This document shows, one piece after another, positions 1-9,186 of a stretch of 64,000 bases of DNA; positions within the stretch are counted from its first letter, which is position 1; each line of letters starts with the position of its first letter. The translations under genes were made by a program, and so were the position numbers. The stretch comes from Streptomyces peucetius (lineage in GTDB: Bacteria; Actinomycetota; Actinomycetes; Streptomycetales; Streptomycetaceae), in NCBI RefSeq assembly GCF_025854275.1, contig NZ_CP107567.1, positions 7,316,001 through 7,380,000 on the forward strand, given 5' to 3'. Under the pieces are notes generated by a model that was not told the origin of the DNA, made no database searches, and saw only the letters and a list, made by a program, of their open reading frames with translations.

Positions 1-2
1 AC

Positions 3-599
3 GAAACGCTCCTCGGCTTCCTGATCGCCGTGGCCGTCGGCGTGTTCGCCGCCGTGGTCATGGTCTACTCGTCCACCGTCGAGAAGACCCTCTACCCGAT
101 CCTGCTCTTCGCCCAGGTCGTCCCGAAGATCGCCATCGCGCCGCTGTTCGTCGTCTGGCTCGGCTTCGGCATCGCACCGAAGATCCTCATCGCCGTCCTG
201 ATCGCCTTCTTCCCCGTCGTCATCTCCATGGTGACCGGACTCAAGGCGGTCGACCCGGAGATGCTCCAGCTCTCCTCGACCATGGGCGCGAGCCCCTGGC
301 AGACCTTTGTGAAGATCAGGATGCCGGCCTCGCTGCCGCACCTGTTCTCCGGTCTCAAGGTCGCCGTGACCCTCGCCGTGACCGGGGCCGTCGTCGGCGA
401 GTTCGTCGGTGCCAACGAAGGGCTCGGCTACGTGATCCTCCAGGCCAACGGCAACCTCGACACCCCCATGCTCTTCGCCGGCCTGCTCGTGATGTCCCTG
501 ATCGGCGTCGTCCTCTTCGTACTCGTCGAGATCGCCGAGCACCTGCTGCTCCCGTGGCACGCCAGCCGCCGCGAGACCGGCGTCACCACCACCTACTGA
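3..599 (+). CDS. ABC transporter permease, NMT1/SsuC-type importer (5' end cut by window)
   Basis: This is the last 198 residues of a binding-protein-dependent permease; the frame is open to the window edge, so the true start lies upstream. Long hydrophobic segments alternate with the family's cytoplasmic EAA-like loop (around STMGASPWQTFVKIRMPASLP), which contacts the ATPase. The sequence pattern fits the SsuC/TauC/ThiX permeases that work with NMT1/THI5-like binding proteins. The lipoprotein gene starts 42 bases downstream and the ATPase follows, so the three form a permease-lipoprotein-ATPase operon. The substrate cannot be read from sequence; sulfonates, nitrate, thiamine precursors and related small molecules are all used in this family. 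Confidence 0.85.
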   Translation, partial: ETLLGFLIAVAVGVFAAVVMVYSSTVEKTLYPILLFAQVVPKIAIAPLFVVWLGFGIAPKILIAVLIAFFPVVISMVTGLKAVDPEMLQLSSTMGASPWQTFVKIRMPASLPHLFSGLKVAVTLAVTGAVVGEFVGANEGLGYVILQANGNLDTPMLFAGLLVMSLIGVVLFVLVEIAEHLLLPWHASRRETGVTTTY

Positions 600-641
600 A
601 CGACCACCGGCAACCGACCCAGTCGACGAGAAGGACCCGCC

Positions 642-1664
642 ATGACTGCGCGCAGACTGCTTCTGACAGGCCTCGTACCGCTGCTCCTGGTCGCCACGGC
701 CTGCGGTGAGGACGGATCCGACACGACGACCAGTTCCTCGGGCAAGGAGCTGGACAAGGTGACACTGACCCTCAACTGGTACCCGTACGGCGAGCACGCG
801 CCCTTCTACTACGGCAAGCAGCAGAAGATATTCGAGAAGCACGGCATCGACATCGACATCCGGGCGGGCCAGGGCTCCCAGAAGACGGTGCAGGCGACCG
901 GCGCCGGACAGACCGACTTCGGCTGGGCCGACACGCCCGCCCTCCTGTCCGGCATCGACGCGGGCATCAAGGTGAAGAGCCTCGGAGTCTTCCTCCAGAC
1001 CACGCCGTCCTCGGTGCAGTCCTTCGAGTCGCAGAACATCAAGAGCCCGGCCGACCTCAAGGGCAGGACCATCGCGGGCACCGCGGGCGACGCGCTCTCC
1101 AAGACCTTCCCGATCTTCCTGAAGAAGAACGGCCTCGCCGAGTCCGACGTCAAGGTCCAGAACACCGACCCGGCCGGAAAGATCGCCGCGGTGATCTCCG
1201 GCAAGACCGACGGCCTGCTCGGATACGCCAGCGACCAGGGCCCGACGATGCAGAACAAGGCGAACAAGCCCGTCTCCTACCTCCGATTCTCGGAGAACGG
1301 CCTGAACTTCTACTCCAACGGCCTCCTCGCCGGCCAGGAGATCCTCACCGGCGACAAGGACCTCGCCCAGCGCATGGCGAAGGCCGTCAGCGAGTCGTTC
1401 GCCGCCGCCGAGAAGGCGCCGGAGCCCGCCGTGGCCTCGATGGAGGGCGCGAGCGAGCAGCTCCCGCCGAAGGAGGTGCTGGCCGAGCAGTTCGCCACCA
1501 CGCTGACCCTGCTGCACACCGAGGCGACGCGGGGCAAGGCCCCGGGAGTCAACACGGAGGCCGACTGGCAGCAGACCATCGACGTATTCACCGAGGCCGG
1601 ACTGGTGAGCAGCCCCAAGGCCGTCGCGGAGTACTGGGACAGCGCGACCGCGCTGAAGGGATGA
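642..1664 (+). CDS. NMT1/THI5-like ABC transporter substrate-binding lipoprotein
   Basis: The 340-residue product starts with a basic, hydrophobic signal and a lipobox (VATAC, Cys21), so it should be lipid-anchored outside the membrane. The mature part opens with LTLNWYPYGEHAPFYYGKQQ, typical of NMT1/THI5-like binding proteins, and continues through the two-lobed fold (FGWADTPALL, ADLKGRTIAGTAG). AGAAGGACC precedes the ATG. It sits between permease and ATPase genes, so it captures the ligand for this importer. Ligand identity is unknown. Confidence 0.88.
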   Translation: MTARRLLLTGLVPLLLVATACGEDGSDTTTSSSGKELDKVTLTLNWYPYGEHAPFYYGKQQKIFEKHGIDIDIRAGQGSQKTVQATGAGQTDFGWADTPALLSGIDAGIKVKSLGVFLQTTPSSVQSFESQNIKSPADLKGRTIAGTAGDALSKTFPIFLKKNGLAESDVKVQNTDPAGKIAAVISGKTDGLLGYASDQGPTMQNKANKPVSYLRFSENGLNFYSNGLLAGQEILTGDKDLAQRMAKAVSESFAAAEKAPEPAVASMEGASEQLPPKEVLAEQFATTLTLLHTEATRGKAPGVNTEADWQQTIDVFTEAGLVSSPKAVAEYWDSATALKG

Positions 1665-1667
1665 CGG

Positions 1668-2504
1668 ATGCCCAGGAACACCACCGTGCGCAAGCCCGAT
1701 GTGAGCGCCCCGCAGGACAGCCGGCCGGCAACCGCCCCGGCGGTGTCCCTCAAGGACGTCGCCGTCCGCTTCCGCACCAAGGACCGCGACGTGACCGCGC
1801 TGACCGACGTCGGCCTCGAAGTCCCCATGGGCGAGTTCGTCGCCATCGTCGGCCCCTCGGGTTGCGGCAAGTCGACCCTGCTCAAGCTGGTCGCGGGCCT
1901 GTTGCAGCCGTCCAGCGGCGATGTGCTGCTGAGCGGTGAGCGGGTGCAGGGGCCGCGCCACGACATCGGGTACGTCTTCCAGCGCGCGGCGCTGCTGGAG
2001 TGGCGCTCCGCGCGCCGCAACATCCTCCTCCAGGCCGAGATGCGCAAGATGCCCGCGGAGCCGGCGCGCCGGCGTGTCGACGAGCTGATCGCGATGACCG
2101 GCCTGCGCGGCTTCGAGGACTCCCTGCCGCACGAACTCTCCGGTGGTATGCAGCAGCGCGTCGCGCTGTGCCGCGCGCTGCTGCACGAACCGCCGGTGCT
2201 GCTCATGGACGAGCCGTTCGGCGCGCTGGACGCGCTCACCCGCGAGCAGATGAACACCGAACTCAACCGGATTTGGCGGGAGACCGGCACCACCGTGCTC
2301 CTGGTCACCCACTCCATCTCGGAGGCCTGCTACCTCGCCGACCGGGTGGTGGTGATGAGCGCCAGGCCCGGCACCATCACCGAGATCATCGAGGTCGGCC
2401 TGCCCGCCGAGCGCGATTACACGGAGACGATGGGCCGGCCGGAGTTCCGGGAGGCCACCACCCACATCCGCGGTCTGCTCGGCGCGGCCTCCGCGGCGGA
2501 CTGA
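1668..2504 (+). CDS. ABC transporter ATP-binding protein (NitT/TauT type)
   Basis: A 278-residue ATPase with Walker A GPSGCGKST (near residue 63), Q-loop YVFQRAALLEW, signature LSGGMQQR, Walker B LLMDEPFGALD and the switch histidine in LLVTHSISEA. The ATG lies three bases after the lipoprotein's stop, so translation is probably coupled. It energises the upstream permease. Length and motif set match the NitT/TauT subfamily. A strong hairpin follows about 75 bases downstream and is shared as terminator with the convergent VOC gene. Confidence 0.92.
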   Translation: MPRNTTVRKPDVSAPQDSRPATAPAVSLKDVAVRFRTKDRDVTALTDVGLEVPMGEFVAIVGPSGCGKSTLLKLVAGLLQPSSGDVLLSGERVQGPRHDIGYVFQRAALLEWRSARRNILLQAEMRKMPAEPARRRVDELIAMTGLRGFEDSLPHELSGGMQQRVALCRALLHEPPVLLMDEPFGALDALTREQMNTELNRIWRETGTTVLLVTHSISEACYLADRVVVMSARPGTITEIIEVGLPAERDYTETMGRPEFREATTHIRGLLGAASAAD

Positions 2505-2521
2505 CCGGGGGCGAAGGAACT

Positions 2522-2573
2522 CGTCGGCTTCACTGACGGGCACGAAGAAAACCCGTCGGCTTCACTGACGGGC
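2522..2573 (+). repeat. Two 20-base direct repeats after the ABC operon
   Basis: The 20-mer CGTCGGCTTCACTGACGGGC occurs at 2522-2541 and again, identical, at 2554-2573, a 32-base period. It lies between the ATPase stop and the terminator hairpin, outside any gene. It looks like a small slippage duplication; no function is evident. Confidence 0.8.
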
Positions 2574-2580
2574 GCGGCGG

Positions 2581-2615
2581 AGCCCCGCACCATCCACGGG
2601 GGGTGGTGCGGGGCT
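2581..2615. terminator. Bidirectional terminator hairpin
   Basis: Arms AGCCCCGCACCA and TGGTGCGGGGCT pair perfectly over 12 bases around an 11-base loop, between convergent genes. There is no U-tract, as is usual in Streptomyces. The same AGCCCCGCACC stem recurs at 4667. Confidence 0.75.
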
Positions 2616-2752
2616 CTTCCGCCTGACGGGCGTCGGACACCTGTTGGATCCACACGACGCCCGCGTCGTGGGCGCGGGCGATCAAATCGGGCGGAACCGC
2701 CAGGTGGAACGAGACTGCTGCGCGAGTTCCTCGACCGGCCCCGGAGCGCTCG

Positions 2753-3136
2753 TCAGGGGCGGCGGCTCGCAAGGACGCAGAACTCGTTCCCCTCCGGGTC
2801 GGTGAGTACGACCCAGCTCTCATCGACCTGGCCGACGTCGGCGCGTCGAGCACCCAGGCCGAGCAGGCGACGGACCTCTTCGTCCTGCTCCCTGTCGGCC
2901 GGGTTGACGTCGATGTGGAGCCTGTTCTTGACGGTCTTGCCCTCGGGCACGTGCGCGAACGTCAACGCCGGTGGTACTGGGCCGCGGTGGTTCGCGCCTT
3001 CAGGCGTCGCAGGGGGGCCGATGGTGACGATTCCGTCGCCCTGGTCCTGCACCTCGTCGAGGACCGAGCACCAGAAACGGGCGAGAGCGTCGGGATCGGC
3101 ACAGTCGACCGCAAGCTCGGTGAACTTACTGGCCAT
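2753..3136 (-). CDS. VOC (glyoxalase/bleomycin-resistance) superfamily protein
   Basis: The 127-residue product has the paired beta-alpha-beta-beta-beta pattern of the vicinal-oxygen-chelate fold: FTELAVDCADPDALARFW in the first half and VVLTDPEGNEFCVL in the second. The ATG at 3136 is chosen over an upstream start because a perfect AGGAGG lies seven bases before it; upstream residues are arginine-rich read-through. The NRLHIDVNPADRE stretch is typical of the small actinobacterial Glyoxalase_6-type proteins. Substrate unknown. It faces the ABC operon and follows the APC permease on the same strand with a gap of about 77 bases. Confidence 0.75.
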   Translation of the reverse strand: MASKFTELAVDCADPDALARFWCSVLDEVQDQGDGIVTIGPPATPEGANHRGPVPPALTFAHVPEGKTVKNRLHIDVNPADREQDEEVRRLLGLGARRADVGQVDESWVVLTDPEGNEFCVLASRRP

Positions 3137-3213
3137 GTCAGGACCTCCTGGTCGAGTCGCGTGTCGCCGCCGCACTCGACGGTGGGGCGTCACCGGTCAT
3201 GTCACAACTCCTT

Positions 3214-4635
3214 TTACGCGCCGCGCCCGCTCTCCCCGGCCAGATTCGACTTCCGGTACGAGTACCCGAAGTAGATCACCAGGCCGATCACGAGCCACAC
3301 CGCGAACCGGAGCCAGGTCTGCCACGCGAGGAACGTGATCAGCCAGAGCGAGAACGCGACACCGATCGCCGGCACGAACGGCATCCCGGGGCAGCGGAAC
3401 TGCCGCGGCAGGTCCGGCTGCCGGTAACGCAGCACGATCACCGCGATGCACACCACGACGAACGCGAGGAGAATTCCGATGTTCGTCAGCTCCGCGGCCT
3501 CGCCGATCGGCAGGAATCCGGCGATCAGCGCCGAGCCCGCCCCGACGATCCACGTCACACGCACCGGCACGTGCCGCGTCGGATGGGTCTTCGCGAACCA
3601 CTTCGGCAGCAGCCCGTCGCGGCTCATCGAGAACCACACGCGGGTCACACCCAGCATGAAGGTGAACATCACGGTGAGGATGCCGATGATCGCGCCCACC
3701 GCGATGAGGTTCGCGAGACCGGGCAGCCCCACCGACTCGAAGGCCGTCGAGAAGCCGCTCTCCGGGTCGATCTCCGAGTAGTTCTGCATACCCGTCAGCA
3801 CCAAGCAGGCCAGCACGTACAGCACCATCGAGATCGCCAGCGAGTACATGATCGCCTTCGGCATGTGGCGCTGCGCGTCCTTGGACTCCTCGGCCGCCGT
3901 CGACATGGCGTCGTACCCGAACACCGCGAAGAAGACGGTCGCCGCACCCGTGAACGCCCCGCCGACTCCGTACGGGAAGAACGGGTTGTAGTTGGAGGTG
4001 TCGATGTGGAAGAAGCCGACCACGATCACCAGCAGGACGACGAGGACCTTCAGCACCACGACGACCGTCTCGAACCGGGCCGCGTTCTTGATCCCGAGAG
4101 TGAGCAGGTACGCGGTGAACAGGCACAGGATCACCGCGAACAGGTCCACCTGGCGCCCTTCGCCCGTGCCCGGCGCGCCCAGCATCCACACGGGCAGGTC
4201 CACGCCCAGCGCCCCGAGGAGGAAGCCGAAGTAGCCCGAGATCCCGATGGCCACGACCGCCACGATCGCCGTGTACTCCAGCAGCAGGTCCCAGCCGATG
4301 AACCAGCCCGCCAGCTCGCCGAGCACGGCATAGCCGTAGGTGTAGGCCGAACCCGCCTTCGGGATCATGCCCGCGAACTCGGCGTACGAGAAGGCCGCGG
4401 CCGCGCTCGCCACTCCCGCGATCAGGAACGAGACGAGCACCGCGGGCCCCGCCGTACCGTTCGCGACCGCGCCGGCGAGGGCGAAGATCCCGGCGCCGAT
4501 GATGCCGCCGACGCCGATGGCCGTCAGCTGCCCGAGGCCGAGCGTTCTGGTGAGTTGCTCGCTCGGAGCGCCTTCTTCGATCTGCTCGATGGGCTTACGG
4601 CGCAGTACGCCCTGCCCCGTCCGGAGCCCTGCCAT
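3214..4635 (-). CDS. APC-superfamily amino acid permease (CAT-like)
   Basis: A 473-residue membrane protein with about twelve hydrophobic segments. The first carries the APC signature GVGGIIGAGIFALAGAVA (around residue 37), preceded by a charged cytoplasmic start. Features such as FAYAEFAG-like, GYDAMSTAAEESKDAQRHMPKAI and the long C-terminal helices match the cationic amino acid transporter/YfnA-type branch. The start at 4635 follows GAGGTG with good spacing. It probably imports an amino acid by proton symport; the substrate is not assignable. Confidence 0.85.
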   Translation of the reverse strand: MAGLRTGQGVLRRKPIEQIEEGAPSEQLTRTLGLGQLTAIGVGGIIGAGIFALAGAVANGTAGPAVLVSFLIAGVASAAAAFSYAEFAGMIPKAGSAYTYGYAVLGELAGWFIGWDLLLEYTAIVAVVAIGISGYFGFLLGALGVDLPVWMLGAPGTGEGRQVDLFAVILCLFTAYLLTLGIKNAARFETVVVVLKVLVVLLVIVVGFFHIDTSNYNPFFPYGVGGAFTGAATVFFAVFGYDAMSTAAEESKDAQRHMPKAIMYSLAISMVLYVLACLVLTGMQNYSEIDPESGFSTAFESVGLPGLANLIAVGAIIGILTVMFTFMLGVTRVWFSMSRDGLLPKWFAKTHPTRHVPVRVTWIVGAGSALIAGFLPIGEAAELTNIGILLAFVVVCIAVIVLRYRQPDLPRQFRCPGMPFVPAIGVAFSLWLITFLAWQTWLRFAVWLVIGLVIYFGYSYRKSNLAGESGRGA

Positions 4636-4666
4636 GTTCACCTCTTCGCAGCCTGCCGGCCGAAGG

Positions 4667-4699
4667 AGCCCCGCACCGTCCGGTGGACGGTGCGGGGCT
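4667..4699 (-). terminator. Terminator hairpin for the sugar isomerase-like gene
   Basis: Arms AGCCCCGCACCGTCC and GGACGGTGCGGGGCT pair perfectly over 15 bases around a 3-base loop, just past the stop of the minus-strand gene at 4715 and 32 bases before the APC permease start. The stem shares AGCCCCGCACC with the hairpin at 2581. Confidence 0.75.
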
Positions 4700-4714
4700 C
4701 TGCCGTGCGCCCGG

Positions 4715-5617
4715 TCAGTACCTGAGACCCGCCAGGTACGTGTAGCCGTTCCGCGCGGTGGCGAACGGATCGGCGGGCGCGTCATGCTCCACCAGCCACT
4801 GCTTTACACCACCACTGCGGGCGGTGTCGAACATCGCCGCGAAGTCCAGGACGCCGGATCCGACATCGGCGAATCCACCGCTCGGGTCCATGTCCTTGAC
4901 ATGCAGCGCCGGGAAGCGGCGGCGGTGCTCGACGAACAGGTCCTGCGGATCGCTGCCGCCGCCCTTGGCCGCCCAGTAGACGTCCAGCTCGAAACCGACC
5001 AGCTCGGGGTCCGTCTCCCGCAGCAGGATGTCGTACAGGTTTTCGCCGTCGACCACCTGGTGGTCCGCGCCGTGGTTGTGGAACAGCAGCGGGCCGAGCC
5101 CCGCCTCACGGGCCGCCAGCCCCGCCTTGTTGAACTCCCTCGCCGCTTCGCGGAATCCGGCCGGTGTGTGCATCGCGCCCGGCAGGCTCGGCACCACGAT
5201 CCACCGGGCGCCGAGGGTGCGGATGTCCTCCAGGGCCTGCGGGAGGCCGCTGCCCCGCACGGTGTCGTAGCCGACGTGCTCCAGGACCGCCCGCAGGCGT
5301 GTCTCGTCGAGCATGGAACGGATCGCGGCCGCGCTGTTGCCGTGCCGGCCGCTCACCCCGACCGTCGCGTAACCGATCTGCGCGAGCCGGGCGAGGGTCC
5401 CCTTGAAGTCCGCCGCCAGCGGGGTGCGCATGGTGTAGAGGTGCATGCCGATGCCCGAGGGCGGGATGCGGCGGCAGCGCTGTGCGGTGTCGGTGGCGGT
5501 GGCGTCCGACTCCGCGGCGTTCGCGGCCGGAGCGGCTGCCGTGATCGCCGCGGCGGAGGCGGCGGCGCCGAGGGCCTTGCCGAGGAATGCGCGTCTTGAG
5601 CTCGTGCGTGTGTTCAT
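4715..5617 (-). CDS. Tat-exported sugar phosphate isomerase/epimerase-like TIM barrel protein
   Basis: The 300-residue product begins with a twin-arginine signal (SSRRAFLGKALG, then an alanine-rich hydrophobic stretch ending ANAAES), so it should leave the cell folded. The mature part is an AP-endonuclease-2/xylose-isomerase-like TIM barrel: GIGMHLYTMR at the start, LLFHNHGADH and FELDVYW supplying likely metal ligands, and FPALHVKDMDP near the end. It lies 15 bases after the ThuA-sugar dehydrogenase gene, so both are probably cotranscribed. It may isomerise or epimerise a sugar released outside the cell; substrate unknown. Confidence 0.82.
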   Translation of the reverse strand: MNTRTSSRRAFLGKALGAAASAAAITAAAPAANAAESDATATDTAQRCRRIPPSGIGMHLYTMRTPLAADFKGTLARLAQIGYATVGVSGRHGNSAAAIRSMLDETRLRAVLEHVGYDTVRGSGLPQALEDIRTLGARWIVVPSLPGAMHTPAGFREAAREFNKAGLAAREAGLGPLLFHNHGADHQVVDGENLYDILLRETDPELVGFELDVYWAAKGGGSDPQDLFVEHRRRFPALHVKDMDPSGGFADVGSGVLDFAAMFDTARSGGVKQWLVEHDAPADPFATARNGYTYLAGLRY

Positions 5618-5632
5618 GCGTGTCTCCTTGAG

Positions 5633-8600
5633 TCAGCCGACGTCGATACGGGCGAAGCCGGTGGTGGTGTCACCCCGGTCGTCGGTGACCGTCAGACGGG
5701 CCGTGTAGCTGCCGGGACGTGTGTAGGTGTGTGCTGCCCTGTCCGTCTCCTCGCCCGCCGGCCGGGTGTTGTCGCCGAAGTCCCAGTGGTACGAGGCCGC
5801 GGTCCTGCCCCGGGGCAGCTCGACGCCGCCGGACAACCGGACGGCGAGCGGTGCGTCGCCCGAGGCCGGTGCCGCCGTGACCGTCACCTCGGCACCCTGG
5901 CGCTTCTCCACACCGGGCCCGTTGAAGTGCAGCCAGTCCACGGCGAACAGGTCCGGCTTGTCGGCGGTCCACTCCGGATTGACGAAGACCGCGTACAGCT
6001 TCGTCGTGCCGCCCGGATCCGCCAGCGCGGTCGTCGGGGAGACGATGTTGCCCCAGCCGCCCGTGGCCGGCACGGTCACCTTGCCGAGCAGCGTGCCGGT
6101 CGGCGATCCGGCGCGGAACTCCACGGTGCCGCCGATGCCGGCGGACGCCGCTCCCACGGTGACGGACTCGATGCCCTTGAGGTGCACCGGGTCGAAGCTG
6201 ATCCAGTCACCGTCCTCGATCTCGGTGAGCCGCTTGCCGCCGGAGGCGTCGCTCCGGCTGCCGACCACGACCCCGTCGTGCGCTCCACCCGTCGAGGACA
6301 TGTGCTCCGCCTCACGGAAGGCGGTGCGCAGCGTCAGCGACGCGGACCCGGTCAGGGCGGGCACGCCCGGTGCCGCCTCGTCCTCGTACTGGGCGGTGAT
6401 GCCGTAGTAAAGGTTCTGGCCGGCGCCGTGGCTGTCTCCGGCGTCGGTCACGATCTCGCCGGCGCAGCCCGTGTAGTTGTCCAGCGGGTGCAGATGGGAG
6501 TCGTGCCCGAGCTGCGACTGCACGACCACGCGTGAGCAGTCGATCCTGGCACCGTCCTCCTTGTCCTTGACCCTGACGGTGAAGGGGACGGTGTCTCCGA
6601 AGCCGAACATCCCCCCGTCCGGGGGCTGCTGGATGGTGACCTCGGGCCGGGTGTTGCCGACGGTGATGTCCTGGACGGCGAGGCCGGTCAGATCGCCGGG
6701 GCCGGTGACGGTGAGCCGGGCGGTGAAGCGTCCCTTCTCCTCGTACACATGCGCCGGGTTCGCCTCGGTCGAGTCGGTCGTGCCGTCGCCGTCGAAGTCC
6801 CAGGCGTACGTGACGGGCCTGTCGTCCGGCAGTCCGGAGCCCTCGCTGGAGAACTGCACGGTCAGCGGCACGGAACCGCTGTCAGGAACGGCCGTCGCCT
6901 TGGCGGTGGGCAGCCGGTTGTCGGCGACGTAGTCGATGCGGTAGACGCCGGAGCCTTCGTTGCTGCCGCCGCGGCCGGTGCCGCTGCCGAGCCCGAAGTC
7001 GATGACGTACATCGCGCCGTCCGGTCCGAACTCGGCGTCGAAGGGTTGGTTCCACTTCATGTCGCCGAAGACCGTGTTGATGGAGTGCAGGTCACCCGCC
7101 TTCACCGGATCGAAGCGCGGGTCGGTGAAGGTCTGGTCCTGTTGCTGGAAGGAAAACGTCTTGAACCACTTGCGTGTCAGCTCGTAGGTGAACCACTTCC
7201 CCTCGAACGCCGCGGGGAACTTGCCCTGGTAGGAGTTGGCCGGGTCGTGGTCGTAGACCGGTCCGCTCATCGGGCCGCCGCCGCCGGTGCCGAGCTCGGG
7301 GAACTCCTGCGAGGCGGAGTAGGCGTACCAGACGGTGGCCGGCTGGGCCGGCGGAAGCTTCGTCAGACCGGTGTTGTTCGGCGAGTCGTTGACGAGGTTC
7401 GCGCAGTCGAACTTAGGGCCCGACGTCTTCGTCCGGAAGTCGTAGTCGTTGAACGGGGTGTTGTTGCCCACGCAATACGGCCAGCCGAAGTTGCCCGCCT
7501 TCGTGATGCGTGTGAACTCGACGGTGCCCTCGGGCCCGCGCTCCGGATCGGCCGCACGGGCGTCGGGGCCGTAGTCGGCGACCATCAGCGCGTCGCTGAC
7601 CGGGTCGGTGGTGATCCGGAACGGGTTGCGCATGCCCATCGCGTAGATCTCGGGCCGCGTCCTGTCGGTGCCGGGGGCGAACAGGTTGCCCTCGGGCACG
7701 GCGTAGGTGCCGTCGTCCTTGGGTGTGATCCGCAGGATCTTGCCGCGCAGGTCGTTGGTGTTGCCCGAGGTGCCCTGGGCGTCCCAGGCGCGGCGGCCGT
7801 CACCCTCGTCGATGGGGGTGAAGCCGTCGGAGGCGAACGGGTCGGTGTTGTCGCCGGTCGCGACGTACAGGTGGCCGTCCTTGTCGAAGGCGAGCGAGCC
7901 CGCCATGTGCGAGTTGGCACGGCCCTCGCCACGGAAGGTGGGGATGGTCAGCAGGCGCTTCTCGGAGGCCGGGTCGATGGTGTCGCCGGTGACCGTGAAG
8001 CGGGAGACGTTGAGCTGTTTCTCGGTCTTGTCGGAGTTCAGCAGATACAGCCAGTGGTTCTCGCCGAAGTCCGGGTCGAGAGCCAGCCCCAGCAGGCCGT
8101 CCGACTGGCTCGTCATCTCGGGGGTGTACTCGAAGTCCAGGGCGGTCGTGACCTTCATCGTGGACTGGTCGACGACCTTCACCTTGCCGGTGCGCTCGAT
8201 GAAGAACACCCGCCGGTCGGGCGCCACGGCCAGTTCGAACGGGTCGGCCAGGTCACTGGTAGCCAGCGGTGTGCGCTGGAAGGCGCCGGTCTTGGTCGCG
8301 GTGCAGTCACCGGGCCTGTTGCCCGCCGCCCACTGGATGCCGCCGAGCAGGTGCTTCAGGAAGTCCGGCTCCTGGAAGGCGGACTCGGAGTGGCCGCCGG
8401 CGGTGAACCAGGAGCGCCCGCCGTCGTAGTTCTGGCACCAGGACCACGGGTGGTCGACGCCCTCGTCGAGGCCGGTGATCCCGTCGCGCACCTTGATCTG
8501 GGCGAGGGTGTGCACCTTGCCGGTCGGGTTGACGCGCCAGTTGTACCACTCCTCCGTGCGCTCCCAGAGCTCCGGAAGTCCCTCGGTGGAGGGGTGGGAC

Positions 8601-9151
8601 CGGTCGAGGACCTTGATCCTGCCCGTCTGCACGGCCGGGTGCTTGTCGAAGATCGCGCCGACCAGGCCCTCGTACCAGCCCCAGTCGCGCTCGCTGGCGG
8701 ACGCGGCGTGCAGGCCGACCCATCCGCCGCCGCCGCGGATGTACTTCTGCAGTGCTGCCCGCTGGGCGCTGTCGAGCAGATCGCCCGACTCGGGGGTGGA
8801 GTTGGTGTTGTTGAAGACGATCGCCTGGAAGCGGGCCAGGTTCTCGTCGGTGAAGGCCGCGGCGTCGTCGGTGGCCTCCACCTCGAAGCCGTTCTCGCTG
8901 CCGAGCTTCTCGATGGCCGCTGTGCCGGCGGGGATCGAGTCGTGGTGGAAGTTGGTGACCTTGGAGAAGACGAGCACCCGATAGGGCGCTGCTTCGGCCC
9001 GGGGCGACAGCGTCACTCCGAGGCCGAGGAGGAGCGCCAGCAGGGCGGTGATGACGGGGACGGGGGTCAGCGCGGTGCGACGGGCTCTCGGCAGTCCGGA
9101 CGGCTCGGGCCGTGCCGGCCGTCCGGACTCTCCTGGGCGATGACTGTTCAT
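5633..9151 (-). CDS. Secreted ThuA / PQQ-type sugar dehydrogenase / PKD / CBM6 multidomain protein
   Basis: A 1172-residue exported protein with, in order: a basic n-region and hydrophobic signal (about residues 25-54); a ThuA-like glutamine-amidotransferase fold (YRVLVFSKVTNFHHDSIPAG to about 290, with GGGGWVGLHAAS); a glucose/sorbosone dehydrogenase beta-propeller (about 300-700, with IYAMGMRNPFRI, ADYGPDA and GNFGWPYCVG); a PKD domain (TYAWDFDGDGTTDS); an Ig-like segment; a CBM6 (FREAEHMSSTGGAHDG, DWISFDPVHL); and a second PKD at the C-terminus. It probably binds and oxidises or modifies a polysaccharide-derived sugar outside the cell. A palindromic LacI-type operator lies 36-49 bases upstream of the start. 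Confidence 0.85.
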   Translation of the reverse strand: MNSHRPGESGRPARPEPSGLPRARRTALTPVPVITALLALLLGLGVTLSPRAEAAPYRVLVFSKVTNFHHDSIPAGTAAIEKLGSENGFEVEATDDAAAFTDENLARFQAIVFNNTNSTPESGDLLDSAQRAALQKYIRGGGGWVGLHAASASERDWGWYEGLVGAIFDKHPAVQTGRIKVLDRSHPSTEGLPELWERTEEWYNWRVNPTGKVHTLAQIKVRDGITGLDEGVDHPWSWCQNYDGGRSWFTAGGHSESAFQEPDFLKHLLGGIQWAAGNRPGDCTATKTGAFQRTPLATSDLADPFELAVAPDRRVFFIERTGKVKVVDQSTMKVTTALDFEYTPEMTSQSDGLLGLALDPDFGENHWLYLLNSDKTEKQLNVSRFTVTGDTIDPASEKRLLTIPTFRGEGRANSHMAGSLAFDKDGHLYVATGDNTDPFASDGFTPIDEGDGRRAWDAQGTSGNTNDLRGKILRITPKDDGTYAVPEGNLFAPGTDRTRPEIYAMGMRNPFRITTDPVSDALMVADYGPDARAADPERGPEGTVEFTRITKAGNFGWPYCVGNNTPFNDYDFRTKTSGPKFDCANLVNDSPNNTGLTKLPPAQPATVWYAYSASQEFPELGTGGGGPMSGPVYDHDPANSYQGKFPAAFEGKWFTYELTRKWFKTFSFQQQDQTFTDPRFDPVKAGDLHSINTVFGDMKWNQPFDAEFGPDGAMYVIDFGLGSGTGRGGSNEGSGVYRIDYVADNRLPTAKATAVPDSGSVPLTVQFSSEGSGLPDDRPVTYAWDFDGDGTTDSTEANPAHVYEEKGRFTARLTVTGPGDLTGLAVQDITVGNTRPEVTIQQPPDGGMFGFGDTVPFTVRVKDKEDGARIDCSRVVVQSQLGHDSHLHPLDNYTGCAGEIVTDAGDSHGAGQNLYYGITAQYEDEAAPGVPALTGSASLTLRTAFREAEHMSSTGGAHDGVVVGSRSDASGGKRLTEIEDGDWISFDPVHLKGIESVTVGAASAGIGGTVEFRAGSPTGTLLGKVTVPATGGWGNIVSPTTALADPGGTTKLYAVFVNPEWTADKPDLFAVDWLHFNGPGVEKRQGAEVTVTAAPASGDAPLAVRLSGGVELPRGRTAASYHWDFGDNTRPAGEETDRAAHTYTRPGSYTARLTVTDDRGDTTTGFARIDVG

Positions 9152-9186
9152 GGCGCTCCCGGTGCTGGTAGGGCCGGCTGCGGGTT

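Noticed and set aside
3199..4725. Plus-strand open frame of about 500 codons over the APC permease
   Set aside because: His/Arg/Asp-rich nonsense composition; the opposite strand encodes a clear membrane transporter.
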